Translations under genes and position numbers: made by a program | Shown: positions 43,554 to 53,139 of the stretch, in pieces | How positions within the stretch are numbered: the stretch's first letter is position 1 | Layout of the letters: every line of letters begins with the position of its first letter | Source of the DNA: Solirubrum koreensis | Lineage (GTDB): Bacteria; Bacteroidota; Bacteroidia; Cytophagales; Hymenobacteraceae | Length of the DNA: 64,000 nucleotides | Direction of reading: 5' to 3' | Assembly (NCBI RefSeq): GCF_039541855.1 | Contig: NZ_BAABHA010000002.1 | Location: 186,001 to 250,000 of the forward strand | The notes under the pieces: generated by a model | The model's database searches: none | What the model saw: the letters and a program-made list of their open reading frames with translations, nothing else | Told to the model about the DNA's origin: nothing

Positions 43554-46112
43554 TTACTGACCGACCAGAAACACCGCGTTGGTAAACATCAGCTTGCCGG
43601 CCTGCCAAAAACCCCGAAACAAGGGGTTATCGGCCAAATACACGACGTGGCCGCGGCCCATTTCTTGGTGAGCTAATACCACGGTATCGTTGAGCTTACG
43701 ACGGGCCCCGCTCCCGGCGAAGCCAGCCGTGTACTCGTTTTTCTTGAGCACGCCTACGTTCCAGCTGCCTTCGCCCAGAAACTGGTAGTTAAGCGGGTTG
43801 CGCACCAGGGCGTAGTAAGTATTGCCGTAACCAAACGCCAGCGGGTGCGAGTTATCGAGGCGCACGCGGTACACGCTGCCTTGCACTTGCTCGCCAATGG
43901 CTTCGCGTTCGGCATCGGCGTAGCGGCGCAGGAGGCGGTACGGGTCGGCTTTTTTGGTTTTGGCCGAATCGGCGGACTTCACTTTCAGGGCGAAGTCTTT
44001 TTTGCCGGCTAAATGACTCATGGCGCCTTCCAGGGCAATGAGACGGCCGCCGCCGCGCACCCAGGTTTTCACGTTTTCGAGCTGTTTCTCCGTCAAAATA
44101 TTTGTGTAGTCCCCGTCGGGCAATACCAGCACGTCGAACTTGCCCAGCGGCACCGAAGCAAAGTAATCGGAGCCGATGACGGTGACGGGGTAGCCGAGCT
44201 GCTGCTCGAAAAAGTGCCACACTTCCCCGAAGGCCGTGGGCGTAATGCCCGCTCCGGCCAGCACCGCCACGTTCGGGCGGCCCACGGAATGCACGTACCC
44301 CGAACCGATGTCGTAGCCTTGGGTGGAGAAGCCCGATTGCACGGCCGTTAGCTCGGCCCCTACGGAATCGGCCATGGCGCGCACCAGCGCATCGAAGCGG
44401 GAACCGAGGGCCTCGTTGCCGGTGCGCGGAATAACCAGTGTACCCGATTGAAACTGTTGTTCGCCAGCCTCAAATCCTTTTTGGGCTACCCGCACCCGTA
44501 CCTGCCGCTGCAGCAAGGCCGCAAGCAGGCGAGCATCGCGGCTGGAGTTCCAACGTGCGATGTAGGCGTAGGGCTTCTCAATTACCGCTTGTTGCCGGGT
44601 TTTGCCCGCCGGCGCAGGCGGCTGTGAGCTAACCCCGCTCAGCCTTTCTTTCAGGGCATAGCCTTGCAGGCCGTAAGCGTAGGGCAGCGCCCAGGCGGTA
44701 ATGTCGTAGGTGAGGGAGTCTTCCAGCGCGGGGCTGGGTTCGAACAGGACTTTCACCAGCGTTGATTTCGGCTGGTACATGCTCACCACCACGTCGGTGG
44801 GCTTCAGCGTAAGTGACCCGGCCTGCCCCGTGGCGTAGTCGAAGCCGCGTAGCTTGCGCTGTTTGCCCACGTATCCAAACTCAATTTGCTGGCGGCGCAG
44901 GTAGTCGGTAAGTGGACGCAGCTGATCATCGGAGCCGCTTACCACGAAGGTTTTGTAGGTACCGCGCGGCTTGGTACGCGCATCGGTGTAATACTTGGTG
45001 AATTCGCGCAGCAGCGGTTTCTGGTTGTCGGCGGCTGCCCGAATGGTGGCCAGACTGGCGGCGTAATGGTGGTCGATGCGCTGCACAAGCGTGAGCGTAT
45101 CACCGTCGGATTTGGTGACGCGTACGCCGGCCCGGCCCGAGCCGCCCTGCTCATAGGTCATGCCAATGGCGCCGTTAAACGAGGGCCAGGTGTCGCCGTA
45201 GCTTGGGTAAAACAGGTCGAAGGTTTCGCGAGTGAAGTACAGCCAGTTGTTCTGGTCGAACACCTTGCGGTTGTACTCGCCGATGGTGCCCTGAAACTTG
45301 CGCTGCCAGTCGGTAATGTCTTCGTGATAAGGCTTGGCCGCGGGCGAAAAGTAATAGGGGTCGTCGATGCCCATCTCGTGAAAATCGGCGTGTACCTGCG
45401 GCAGCCATTGGTTGTAGAGCTGCACGCGCTGCCGGCTTTCCTGCTGCGTTTGCCAGGCCCAGTCGCGGTTTAAGTCGAACAGGTAGTGGTTGAAACGGCC
45501 GCCGGGCCATGGCTCGCGGTGCTCCCAGCTAAGCGGCGACACGTTGGTGGGCGTGCCCGCTTTCTGGCCGTACCACTGCACGTACCGCTCGCGGCCGTCG
45601 GGGTTCACGCAGGGGTCGATGAGCAGGACCACGTGCTCCAGCCATTGCTGCGCATCCTTGTTTTGCGCATTGCTCAGGTCGTAGAGCACGCGCATCACAG
45701 CCTCGCTCGACACGGCTTCGTTGCCGTGAATATTGTAGCTGAGCCACACCACGGCGGGCTGGTCGGCGGTCGGGGTAGCGGCCCCCTTCTCCAGGCCGGC
45801 GAGCTGCAGGTTTTGGCGTCGGATGTCATCGAGGCGTTGCAGGTTGCGCGCCGAAGCTACCTGCACTACTTCCAGCGTACGGCCTTCGTAGGTTTTACCG
45901 TAGGGCTGAATGCGCAGGCGGTCGGGGGCCTGCTGCGCCAGATGCGCCACGTAGCGCAGCAATGACTCGTGCGACGTGAAGCGGCTGCCCAGCGGATACC
46001 CTAGAAACTGTTCGGGCGTAAGGGGCGCCTGTTGCGCAAAACCGGTGCTGGCTGTGCTTAAACTCACCAGCAGCAGGCCGGCTTTCAGCAAGCGCGTAAA
46101 GCGTTGTATCAT
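43554..46112 (-). CDS. Exported M14-family zinc carboxypeptidase
   Basis: An 852-residue protein with a Sec signal (LLKAGLLLVSLSTASTGFAQ). The zinc ligands H129 and E132 are in the HxxE motif NIHGNEA, and the third His is in QVHADFHEMG (H241 or H245). PCVNPDGRERY and the arginine-containing central motifs fit the M14 family. Residues after about 560 form a class I glutamine-amidotransferase-like domain (VAVLAGAGITPTAFGEVW, then FDVLVLPDGDY), as in many Bacteroidota M14 proteins. It probably acts in the periplasm or outside the cell on peptides; the specificity is not evident. Confidence 0.93.
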   Translation of the reverse strand: MIQRFTRLLKAGLLLVSLSTASTGFAQQAPLTPEQFLGYPLGSRFTSHESLLRYVAHLAQQAPDRLRIQPYGKTYEGRTLEVVQVASARNLQRLDDIRRQNLQLAGLEKGAATPTADQPAVVWLSYNIHGNEAVSSEAVMRVLYDLSNAQNKDAQQWLEHVVLLIDPCVNPDGRERYVQWYGQKAGTPTNVSPLSWEHREPWPGGRFNHYLFDLNRDWAWQTQQESRQRVQLYNQWLPQVHADFHEMGIDDPYYFSPAAKPYHEDITDWQRKFQGTIGEYNRKVFDQNNWLYFTRETFDLFYPSYGDTWPSFNGAIGMTYEQGGSGRAGVRVTKSDGDTLTLVQRIDHHYAASLATIRAAADNQKPLLREFTKYYTDARTKPRGTYKTFVVSGSDDQLRPLTDYLRRQQIEFGYVGKQRKLRGFDYATGQAGSLTLKPTDVVVSMYQPKSTLVKVLFEPSPALEDSLTYDITAWALPYAYGLQGYALKERLSGVSSQPPAPAGKTRQQAVIEKPYAYIARWNSSRDARLLAALLQRQVRVRVAQKGFEAGEQQFQSGTLVIPRTGNEALGSRFDALVRAMADSVGAELTAVQSGFSTQGYDIGSGYVHSVGRPNVAVLAGAGITPTAFGEVWHFFEQQLGYPVTVIGSDYFASVPLGKFDVLVLPDGDYTNILTEKQLENVKTWVRGGGRLIALEGAMSHLAGKKDFALKVKSADSAKTKKADPYRLLRRYADAEREAIGEQVQGSVYRVRLDNSHPLAFGYGNTYYALVRNPLNYQFLGEGSWNVGVLKKNEYTAGFAGSGARRKLNDTVVLAHQEMGRGHVVYLADNPLFRGFWQAGKLMFTNAVFLVGQ

Positions 46113-46299
46113 CTTCGAATAAAGCGAAAAAGAACCTACTGGCAGGTTCGGATGCCCGCGAAAGTACGGCTAACTCACGCTGCTGCCACAGCTGCTTGCC
46201 GGGCCTGCGTGGCGGCGCAACGTTTGCTGCGGTAAAATTCCGCGTATTTGCGGGGGTATAGTAACTCGCCACGGTTTCAGCTTACCGTGTGTTGTTCTC

Positions 46300-46701
46300 A
46301 TGGAAATTTCGCTTACCACTCCTGCGCTGCTGTTCCCGGCCCTTTCGTTGCTGCTATTGGCCTATACCAACCGCTTTATGGCTTTGGCAAACCGCGTGCG
46401 GGCACTTAAGTCGCAGTACGCCGAAAGCCACCGGGCACAGCACCTGCTGCAAATCCGCAACCTGCGACGGCGCCTGGTAATAGTGCGCAACATGCAGGCC
46501 GTGGGCATTGGCAGCATGTTTGGCTGCGTGCTGTGCATGTTTTTGCTTTACGCGGGCTTTGCCGACGCTGCTAAGGTGCTGTTTGGTGCCAGCTTGCTGG
46601 CGCTGCTGGTGTCGCTGGGCATGTCGCTCTGGGAAATTCAGATTTCCGTAGACGCCCTCAACATCGAGCTCGACGACATGCAGGAAGATGCCTCGACTTA
46701 G
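46300..46701 (+). CDS. DUF2721 family membrane protein
   Basis: A 133-residue protein with an N-terminal hydrophobic segment (ALLFPALSLLLLAYTNRF), a basic linker helix (NRVRALKSQ, then RNLRRRLVIVRN) and two more helices (about 70-90 and 95-115). It ends with the acidic stretch VDALNIELDDM. This matches the DUF2721 family, whose function is unknown. Its stop overlaps the stop of the convergent gene at 46698. Confidence 0.85.
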   Translation: MEISLTTPALLFPALSLLLLAYTNRFMALANRVRALKSQYAESHRAQHLLQIRNLRRRLVIVRNMQAVGIGSMFGCVLCMFLLYAGFADAAKVLFGASLLALLVSLGMSLWEIQISVDALNIELDDMQEDAST

Positions 46702-46976
46702 TCCAGCGGCATGGGCTCGGTTTTTCCGGCTCCTGTACGCAACTCGCCGGCGGGCTTTTCTCGCAGCTGATACAATACACTTTCGGCCACGCCGCGCCCA
46801 AATAGGCAAATGCCGGCGTTAAACACGCCCAGGGCCACCGTGCCGGCGGCCACCCATTGCCCGGTAGGCGCGCCCTCTTGCTTAAGGGCCGTAGCCCACT
46901 GCACCAGGCACGTACCGAAACCGATTACCATTAAGCCGCTGGGGGCAAACGTGAGCCACTTGGTTTTGTGAGTCAT
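46698..46976 (-). CDS. Small two-helix membrane protein, hypothetical
   Basis: A 92-residue protein from the ATG at 46976, the most plausible start because upstream codons are not membrane-like. Two hydrophobic helices are seen (about residues 8-30 and 40-62), followed by a polar C-terminus (REKPAGELRTGAGKTEPMPLD). No family recognised. It shares four bases (TTAG) with the stop of the convergent DUF2721 gene. Confidence 0.65.
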   Translation of the reverse strand: MTHKTKWLTFAPSGLMVIGFGTCLVQWATALKQEGAPTGQWVAAGTVALGVFNAGICLFGRGVAESVLYQLREKPAGELRTGAGKTEPMPLD

Positions 46977-47156
46977 AATAAATGGGGGAAAACCGGAGGT
47001 GGGGAAGAAACCAACGTATCGGACTTCCCAGCTAAACCGCTTCGGAAGCCTGCAGGTTTTTCTTACGTACAAGCGGGCCAAGCGGTAACGCTACCTTTAC
47101 GCCGCCGCCGTAGCCTGCGGGCCCGCGCACCTTTTCCCGTATACTTTCCGTTGCTT

Positions 47157-47633
47157 ATGTCTGCTCCCGCCTTTCAGCGCCTGCTCGAACTCACCTTCGG
47201 CCCCGACAACACCGATTACCTCTCGCCGGCCGACTACGACGCCTACCTCGATTTTGAAGAAGCCCGGCCCGCCGACCAAGCCTTTCGCTTCGAGCGGGTA
47301 CGCCTGCTGGTGGCCATGAGCCTGCTGAAGGCCCTCTCCGACCTCGGTGACCACGACGACAGCCGCAAAGTGCTGGAGGTGCTGCATCGCGCCTTGCAGG
47401 CCCGCACCACGGCCGAAATCGACGCTGCCATTACCAAAGACGCCCAGCGCTTCGAGAAGCTCTACACCGATTTGTACGTGAATGACGACGGCGGGCAGCT
47501 GCTGCACCTTTTCGAGCAGACTCTGGAAGCCGACACCGAAGCCGCCATGGCCCACACCATCGACGACGCGGCCGAACTGGTACAATCCCTCGACTTTACC
47601 GCCCCTCACGACGAAGACGAGGACGAGGATTAG
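47157..47633 (+). CDS. Hypothetical soluble acidic protein
   Basis: A 158-residue protein from the ATG at 47157. It is mostly helical (FERVRLLVAMSLLKALSDL, KVLEVLHRALQARTTAEIDAA cited in two parts) and ends in an acidic tail (PHDEDEDED). A TACCTTTA -7-like element lies at 47092-47099 and TATACTTT at 47141-47148. No signal peptide or domain is recognised. Confidence 0.72.
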   Translation: MSAPAFQRLLELTFGPDNTDYLSPADYDAYLDFEEARPADQAFRFERVRLLVAMSLLKALSDLGDHDDSRKVLEVLHRALQARTTAEIDAAITKDAQRFEKLYTDLYVNDDGGQLLHLFEQTLEADTEAAMAHTIDDAAELVQSLDFTAPHDEDEDED

Positions 47634-47730
47634 TCCGCCTTGCTTAGGCCGTCTTGGAAAGTAGCGGTGCTGTTCAAAAGCATTTGCTTTTCTTTAAGCG
47701 GATTCTATTCTCACCCGCTTATTTCCTTCG

Positions 47731-48174
47731 ATGGAACACGATTATACCGCTTCACCTACTGGACTAACCCTTAGCCAGACCGACCAGCAGCACTTATCCG
47801 ACACCCGGCGCTGGACTAAATTTCTGGCAATTGTTGGCCTTGTTTTGTCGGGCTTTATTATTCTGGCCGGGGCCTCGTTTGGCCTGTTTAGCTCGGCCAT
47901 ATCCGGCAGCTACCAAGGCATGGGGGCCGTTGGCTTGGTGGCGTACTTGCTACTAGGTTTGGTGTACCTCATTCCGTGTGTGTACCTGCTGCGTTTCAGT
48001 TCCAGCCTGGGCACAGCGTTGCGGGAGCAGGACCAAAACGCCCTTACTCATGCCCTGTCCAACCACAAGTCGTTTTACAAGTTCATCAGCATATTCCTCA
48101 TCGTTACGTTGGTCTTCTACGCCTTGGCTTTGGCAGGACTCCTGTTATTCAACCCCGCGCAATACTGGCGCTAG
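47731..48174 (+). CDS. Membrane protein, probable DUF5362 family
   Basis: A 147-residue protein with three to four helices. The first is FLAIVGLVLSGFIILAG; the next spans AVGLVAYLLLGLVYLIPCVYLL; the last is FLIVTLVFYALALAGLLL. The stretch YLLRFSSSLGTALREQDQNALTHALSNHKSFYKF, read around YLLRFSSSLG and LSNHKSFYKF, resembles DUF5362 proteins. That family call is by memory. Function unknown. Confidence 0.75.
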   Translation: MEHDYTASPTGLTLSQTDQQHLSDTRRWTKFLAIVGLVLSGFIILAGASFGLFSSAISGSYQGMGAVGLVAYLLLGLVYLIPCVYLLRFSSSLGTALREQDQNALTHALSNHKSFYKFISIFLIVTLVFYALALAGLLLFNPAQYWR

Positions 48175-48278
48175 GAAGGCCCACTCCGGTTGTGCCGACG
48201 ACGTGTAAAGCCGAACGAACCCGGCCCATGGAGCACAGCAAATGCTTAGGGCCCGGTGACTTGGTTTAGCCCGTTAAC

Positions 48279-48312
48279 AAAAAACCGCTCCAGTTACCTG
48301 GAGCGGTTTTTT
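48279..48312. terminator. Bidirectional terminator before the SusD gene end
   Basis: AAAAAACCGCTCCAG (48279-48293) pairs with CTGGAGCGGTTTTTT (48298-48312) around TTAC. It lies between convergent genes with stops at 48174 and 48335. Confidence 0.93.
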
Positions 48313-48334
48313 TGTTGTCACGACAGAACTTGAA

Positions 48335-49732
48335 TTAATAACCCGGATTTTGCGGCAGGGCGTTGTTCAGGTTGATTTCGTATTGCGGAATTGGCAGCAC
48401 GCGGGTTTGATCGGTAGCCGGCACGTTATTAATGGTGCGGCTGGTCCGGCGGTAATCATGGATGCGGAATCCCTCAAAAGCCAGCTCTAAATCACGCTCC
48501 TGGAGCACTTCGTTCAGGGTTACGGAACCTAGTGGGGTGGCATCGGCCCGTAAGCGCAACTCGTTAATGTCGCTGAGCGGCGCAGCCCCGACGCTCGTAC
48601 CTAAGCGGGCGTTGCCCTCGGCCCGAATCAGGTACATTTCGGCCAGTCGAATTACGGGAATATCCTGAGCGGGGTCGTTCCATTTAAAGGAGCGACGCAC
48701 GTTGGCGCGCACGGCGTCGCCTAAGTAAATCAACCCTTCGCCAATAACGGGCTGTTCCCCGCGCTTATCGTTGGCCCCGTACTGGCCCGCAAAAGCGGCC
48801 GAAACGGCCACATCGGCGCGGCCCTGAAAGCCCACCGATTTGCCCGAATAAAACGTGGCCAGGCCGTCGTTGGCGGTACCGGCGTTGTTTTGCTCGTTCT
48901 GCAGCACTTCAAACAGCACCTCCGCGCTGCCACCACCGGTAAAGGCATCCAGCACCGAAGGGTTCAAGGTGGCGCCGCTGCCGTTGATAACCTCGTTGGC
49001 AAGGTCGCGGGCGCGGGCGTACTCGCCCAATTGCAAGTGCACGCGGGCTAAAAGGGCTTTGGCGTCGTACTGATCGAAACGGCCGGTTTCGGCTTCTTCC
49101 GGCAGCTTGGTGGCGGCTGCGTTCATGTCGCTCAGAATTTGGTCATAAACTTCGCGTACCGTGGCGCGGGGCAGCTTTTGCGAGGCATCGGCTACCGTGC
49201 TATTGGCCTTGGTAACCACAGGGACACCCAGGTTACTGGTAATGCTGGGTTGACCGTACAGGCGTACCAACTCAAAGTGCATTAGGCCACGCATCAGCAG
49301 CATCTCCCCCTCATACTGGTCGCGCAGCGCGGTTTGGGTGAAGGTTACGCGGGGCAAAGCTTCCAGTACCAGGTTGGCAATGTTGATGGAGCGGTATGCC
49401 TCGCGCCAGGTGCGCAGCGCATCGGCGTTAACCGTGGTAATCTGCGCCTGGGTCATTTCGCGGTACGACTGAAACGTTCCCTGCCAGGCCAGGTAGCCGG
49501 TTGAGGCCAGCAAGTCGGGCAGCAGAATGAGGTTGGTACCGTAGAGGCCCGGCGTGTACAAACGCGAATAAGCGCCGGTTACAGCAGTTTGAATGCCGGG
49601 TTGGTCGCTTAGGGCCGTGGTGGCATCAATGGACTGCTCGGGCTCGATGTCCAGCTTCTTGTCGCAGGATATGGTGAGCAGGCCCAAGCTTAGCAGTGCC
49701 GCCGTAGCGGCACGGGATACTATGTATTTCAT
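48335..49732 (-). CDS. RagB/SusD family outer-membrane lipoprotein
   Basis: The surface lid lipoprotein that binds substrate above a SusC transporter. The 465-residue protein has lipobox LTISC (Cys23). SusD features are the TPR-type helices, LLMRGLMHFELVRLYG, YDQILSDMNAAATKLPEE, YDAKALLARVHLQLGEYARA, RLAEMYLIRAEGNARLG and the C-terminal PIPQYEINLNNALPQNPGY. It follows the SusC gene by 36 bases. No glycosidase, protease or sensor gene accompanies the pair, so the substrate cannot be inferred. Confidence 0.95.
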   Translation of the reverse strand: MKYIVSRAATAALLSLGLLTISCDKKLDIEPEQSIDATTALSDQPGIQTAVTGAYSRLYTPGLYGTNLILLPDLLASTGYLAWQGTFQSYREMTQAQITTVNADALRTWREAYRSINIANLVLEALPRVTFTQTALRDQYEGEMLLMRGLMHFELVRLYGQPSITSNLGVPVVTKANSTVADASQKLPRATVREVYDQILSDMNAAATKLPEEAETGRFDQYDAKALLARVHLQLGEYARARDLANEVINGSGATLNPSVLDAFTGGGSAEVLFEVLQNEQNNAGTANDGLATFYSGKSVGFQGRADVAVSAAFAGQYGANDKRGEQPVIGEGLIYLGDAVRANVRRSFKWNDPAQDIPVIRLAEMYLIRAEGNARLGTSVGAAPLSDINELRLRADATPLGSVTLNEVLQERDLELAFEGFRIHDYRRTSRTINNVPATDQTRVLPIPQYEINLNNALPQNPGY

Positions 49733-49768
49733 GATTCGTTTGCTTCAGTGGGGATGGAACGAGCGGGC

Positions 49769-52700
49769 CTAAAAGCCAAGGTTTACCCCAAGCAGCCAGG
49801 TTTTAGCCAGTGGCGGCGTGTAAAAATCGTGGCCGAGCAGGTAGTTCGTCGCGGCGGCGTTCAAGCCCGAGGTGTTTACTTCCGGGTCGTAGCCTTCGTA
49901 CTCGGTCAGGGTGAGCAGGTTCTGACCGGTGATGTAGATGCGCACGTTCTGCAAAGCAGCCTTGCTGGTCAAGGTTTTGGGCAGATTGTAGGCCAGGGTC
50001 AAGTTTTTGAAGCGCAGGAAGGAGCCGTCCTGAACCCACCGCGACGAAGCACTGGCGCCGTTGCCTTCCAGGAAGCGGGCTTGGGGCACGTTGGTTTCGT
50101 CACCGGGCTTCTGCCAGCGGTTCAATTGATCAACCGTTTGGTTGTCGAAATAATCCCCGTTTACCGACTGGTACAAGCCGGCAATGTTGTAAATCTCGTT
50201 GCCGTAGGTGAATTGGGTCAGCAAGCTCAACTCCAGGCCTTTGTAGGAAAAGGTGTTGGTAAAACCGCCCGTAAAGTCGGGGTTGGGGTTGCCTAGCTTC
50301 ACCATAGTGGCCTGGCTGGGGCGGTTGGTGGTACCGCGGTTCCGGCTCCCGTCGGCGTTAAACGTATTCAGGTAGTACAGAGCGTCGCCGTTGTTGGGGT
50401 CAACGCCGGCGTACTCACGGCCCCAAAATACCCCAATGGGTTCACCTTCGCGCACCCGACCCAAATTGCGGGCCCCCGAAATCAGCTCTTGTCCGTCCAG
50501 GTCGGTTACTTCGTTGCGGTTAAAGGAAATGTTGAAGTTGGTCAGCCACTTAAACTCCCCGTCGATGTTACGCGTGTTCAATGACACCTCAACGCCCTTG
50601 TTGGTGAGCGAGCCAAGGTTACGCGGCACCAACTGATACCCGCCTGTGAAAGGCAACTGCTGATTGAGCAGTAGATCGGTCGTTTTCTTGTTGTACACGT
50701 CTACCTCGCCGCTAATACGGTCGTTGAGGAAACCAAACTCCAGTCCCAAGTTGGCTTGGGCCGTGTTTTCCCAAGTCAAAATGTTGTTGCCTAGTTGTGT
50801 GTTGGGGATAATCCCGGGGGCAGTTTGGTACTGGCTGCCGGTGTAAAGCGTACGAGCGGCGAAGTTGTCGATTTCGGCGTTGCCGGTCAGGCCATAGGAA
50901 CCGCGCAGCTTCAGCAGGGAAATGACACTGTTGTTCTGCAAGAAGCTTTCTTCCGTAATGACCCAGCCAAGCGAACCAGCGGGAAAGTAGCCGTACTGGG
51001 TGTCACGACCGAAGCGGGACGACCCGTCGCGGCGGATGCTGGCCGATACCAGGTATTTGCTGCGGAAGACGTAGTTCAGGCGGCTAAACAACGACACGAA
51101 GGAATAGCCCGTGCCCGTGCTGGACGTACCGGCGGTAAAGCTGCCCGCCGAGGCAATTTTGCGGAACTGGTCGCTGGGAAAGCCGCGGCCTTCCGCTGCG
51201 GTCCGCTCGCTGTCGTAGCGCTGAAACGAGAAGCCACCCAATGCTTCCACGGTGTGGTCTTCGCCGAAGGTTTTGAACCAGGTAGCTGTTTGGTTAGTGG
51301 TGTAATTAATGGCTTGTACCTGGTTGCTGTAGCCGTAGCCCTGCCCGGCGGCATCGTTGGTGAAGCGGCTGTAGTAGAGCTCTTCGCGCAGGTTCAGGAA
51401 GTCGGCGCCGAACTCAGAGCGCAGTACCAGGCCCTTAATGGGCTCCACCGAAATCCAGCCGTTGCTGAACGAGCGGTAAGTACCGGAGCGGTTGGTGTTT
51501 CGAGCAATACCCACCAAAGCGTTTTCATACAGCAGATTGCGGTTAAAGCCCGTGGGGTCGGTGCTGTTAAACGGGCTCTGAATGGGCGGCAACGCGTTCA
51601 GCTGTATAGGATTAGTGAAGGCGTTGTCATCGGGCACACGGTCGTTTACCGATCGGATAAGCGACAGGTTCAGTCCTACTTTCACCTTATCCGTGATGGA
51701 GTGGTCGAAGTTCGTGCGTAAGGAGCCGCGACGATACCGGTTACCGATGATAATGCCTTCCTGGTCGTTATAGTTGCCGCTGAGGTAAAAACGCGTTTTG
51801 GCGTCGCCTCCGGCCACGTTGGCATCGTATTGCGTTACGCGGCCCTTGCGGAAGGCCAACTCATTCCAGGGCGTATCGTTGTTGGCGTTGAAGTCGCTGC
51901 CCGAGAAGAACTCGTATACATCGGCCGGGGTAGAAGTGGCGTCGAAAAAGTCGCCGTAATCGGCCAGCAGCGTGCTGTTGGGGTCGTTCAGCGAGTTTTG
52001 CACGGCTTCGCCAAACAGTTCGCGGTACTGGGCTGCGTTCAAAAACTTCCGGATGCGGGTAGCGCGGCTGGTGCCCCAGTAAGCCCCCACGTTTACGCGG
52101 GTCTGCCCCTGACGGCCCTTCTTGGTGGTCACGAGGATAACCCCGTTAGAGGCGCGGGCACCGTAAATGGCCGATGCGGCCGCGTCCTTCAGGATAGAAA
52201 TGCTCTCGATGTCGTTCGGGTTGAGGTCGGCCAGCGGGTTGATGGCTTCATCGGCCGATGCGCCCACGTCCTGCGACGTGACAACGATGCCGTCGATGAC
52301 GTATAGCGGCTGGTTGGAGGCCGTTACCGAAGAGGCACCCCGCACCCGAATCTGCACGCCCGCCCCCAGCTTACCCGAGCCCTGGTTGATTTGTACACCC
52401 GGCGTGCGGCCCTGAATGGCCTGCTCAAAGCTTACCGTGGGCACGTTTTCTACCTCGCGGCTGCCCACTTGGGTAATGGCTCCGGTTAGCTCACGTTTGG
52501 CTTGCGTGCCGTAGCCCACAATCACGGTTTCGCTCAGTTCCACGTTGCCGGGCGCCAGCTTTATAGTCAGGGTGGTTTGGTCGCCTACGGGCACGTTCTG
52601 CGTGCTATAGCCAATGGAACTGATAACCAACGTTGCTGAGGGCTGTACCGTCAGGCTGAAGTTACCGCTGGCGTCGGTGGCCGTACCGTTGGTGGTTCCT

Positions 52701-52840
52701 TGCTCGAGTACGGTTACGCCGGGCAAACCCGTTCCGTCGGCAGCGGCGGTTACCCGGCCACTCACGGTACGCGTCTGTGCCCAAGCGGCTGCCCCCAGCA
52801 GGAGGTAAAGCACTAATGAAAGTAAAAGTCTGTGTTTCAT
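49769..52840 (-). CDS. SusC/RagA family TonB-dependent outer-membrane transporter
   Basis: A 1023-residue protein from the ATG at 52840, with a signal peptide (LLLSLVLYLLLGAAAWAQ). A carboxypeptidase-regulatory-like domain (about residues 22-95) is followed by the TonB-box region ELSETVIVGYGTQ, the plug domain (RGASSVTASNQPLYVIDGI, LNPNDIESISILKDAAASAIYGARASNGV cited by its end ASAIYGARASNGV) and a barrel ending WLLGVNLGF. All SusC landmarks are present. The unrelated ATG at 52888 would add 16 residues before the signal peptide. Confidence 0.95.
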   Translation of the reverse strand: MKHRLLLSLVLYLLLGAAAWAQTRTVSGRVTAAADGTGLPGVTVLEQGTTNGTATDASGNFSLTVQPSATLVISSIGYSTQNVPVGDQTTLTIKLAPGNVELSETVIVGYGTQAKRELTGAITQVGSREVENVPTVSFEQAIQGRTPGVQINQGSGKLGAGVQIRVRGASSVTASNQPLYVIDGIVVTSQDVGASADEAINPLADLNPNDIESISILKDAAASAIYGARASNGVILVTTKKGRQGQTRVNVGAYWGTSRATRIRKFLNAAQYRELFGEAVQNSLNDPNSTLLADYGDFFDATSTPADVYEFFSGSDFNANNDTPWNELAFRKGRVTQYDANVAGGDAKTRFYLSGNYNDQEGIIIGNRYRRGSLRTNFDHSITDKVKVGLNLSLIRSVNDRVPDDNAFTNPIQLNALPPIQSPFNSTDPTGFNRNLLYENALVGIARNTNRSGTYRSFSNGWISVEPIKGLVLRSEFGADFLNLREELYYSRFTNDAAGQGYGYSNQVQAINYTTNQTATWFKTFGEDHTVEALGGFSFQRYDSERTAAEGRGFPSDQFRKIASAGSFTAGTSSTGTGYSFVSLFSRLNYVFRSKYLVSASIRRDGSSRFGRDTQYGYFPAGSLGWVITEESFLQNNSVISLLKLRGSYGLTGNAEIDNFAARTLYTGSQYQTAPGIIPNTQLGNNILTWENTAQANLGLEFGFLNDRISGEVDVYNKKTTDLLLNQQLPFTGGYQLVPRNLGSLTNKGVEVSLNTRNIDGEFKWLTNFNISFNRNEVTDLDGQELISGARNLGRVREGEPIGVFWGREYAGVDPNNGDALYYLNTFNADGSRNRGTTNRPSQATMVKLGNPNPDFTGGFTNTFSYKGLELSLLTQFTYGNEIYNIAGLYQSVNGDYFDNQTVDQLNRWQKPGDETNVPQARFLEGNGASASSRWVQDGSFLRFKNLTLAYNLPKTLTSKAALQNVRIYITGQNLLTLTEYEGYDPEVNTSGLNAAATNYLLGHDFYTPPLAKTWLLGVNLGF

Positions 52841-53139
52841 AACGGTAGCCTCGCGGCTAATTAAGGGTGAAAAAAGAGTGTGAAACATTGTAATTGACCA
52901 CTCGCAAGGCCTGCGCTACAACGTACGACACCCGTACCAAAGCCCTAGTTTACAACTAAGCCAACATACGTAGGCAAGCCTACCATCTGTCGCACCAGAA
53001 AAAGCCCTGATAACAAGTTAGTCCCGTTCAGAATTTTATTTCCCTGCCTTGCTCATTTCGGTCCCTTTTTGATTGCCTCCACTCCGTTTCTACCTTTACC
53101 CACTTGGCAGCCTCTGCCATCCATTCTACCCTTGCTCGA
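52841..53139. other. Divergent intergenic region between SusC and the RNase D-like gene
   Basis: About 299 bases. The plus-strand promoter for the RNase D-like gene is clear (53068-53098). For the SusC gene no exact TAnnTTTG was found; TAACTTG on the minus strand near 53015 is a possible variant. No coding signal is seen. Confidence 0.6.
53068..53098 (+). promoter_or_regulatory. Promoter of the RNase D-like gene
   Basis: TTTG (53068-53071), a 19-base spacer, then TACCTTTA (53091-53098), one base from the TAnnTTTG consensus. Transcription should start near 53103, about 37 bases before the ATG at 53140. Confidence 0.7.
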
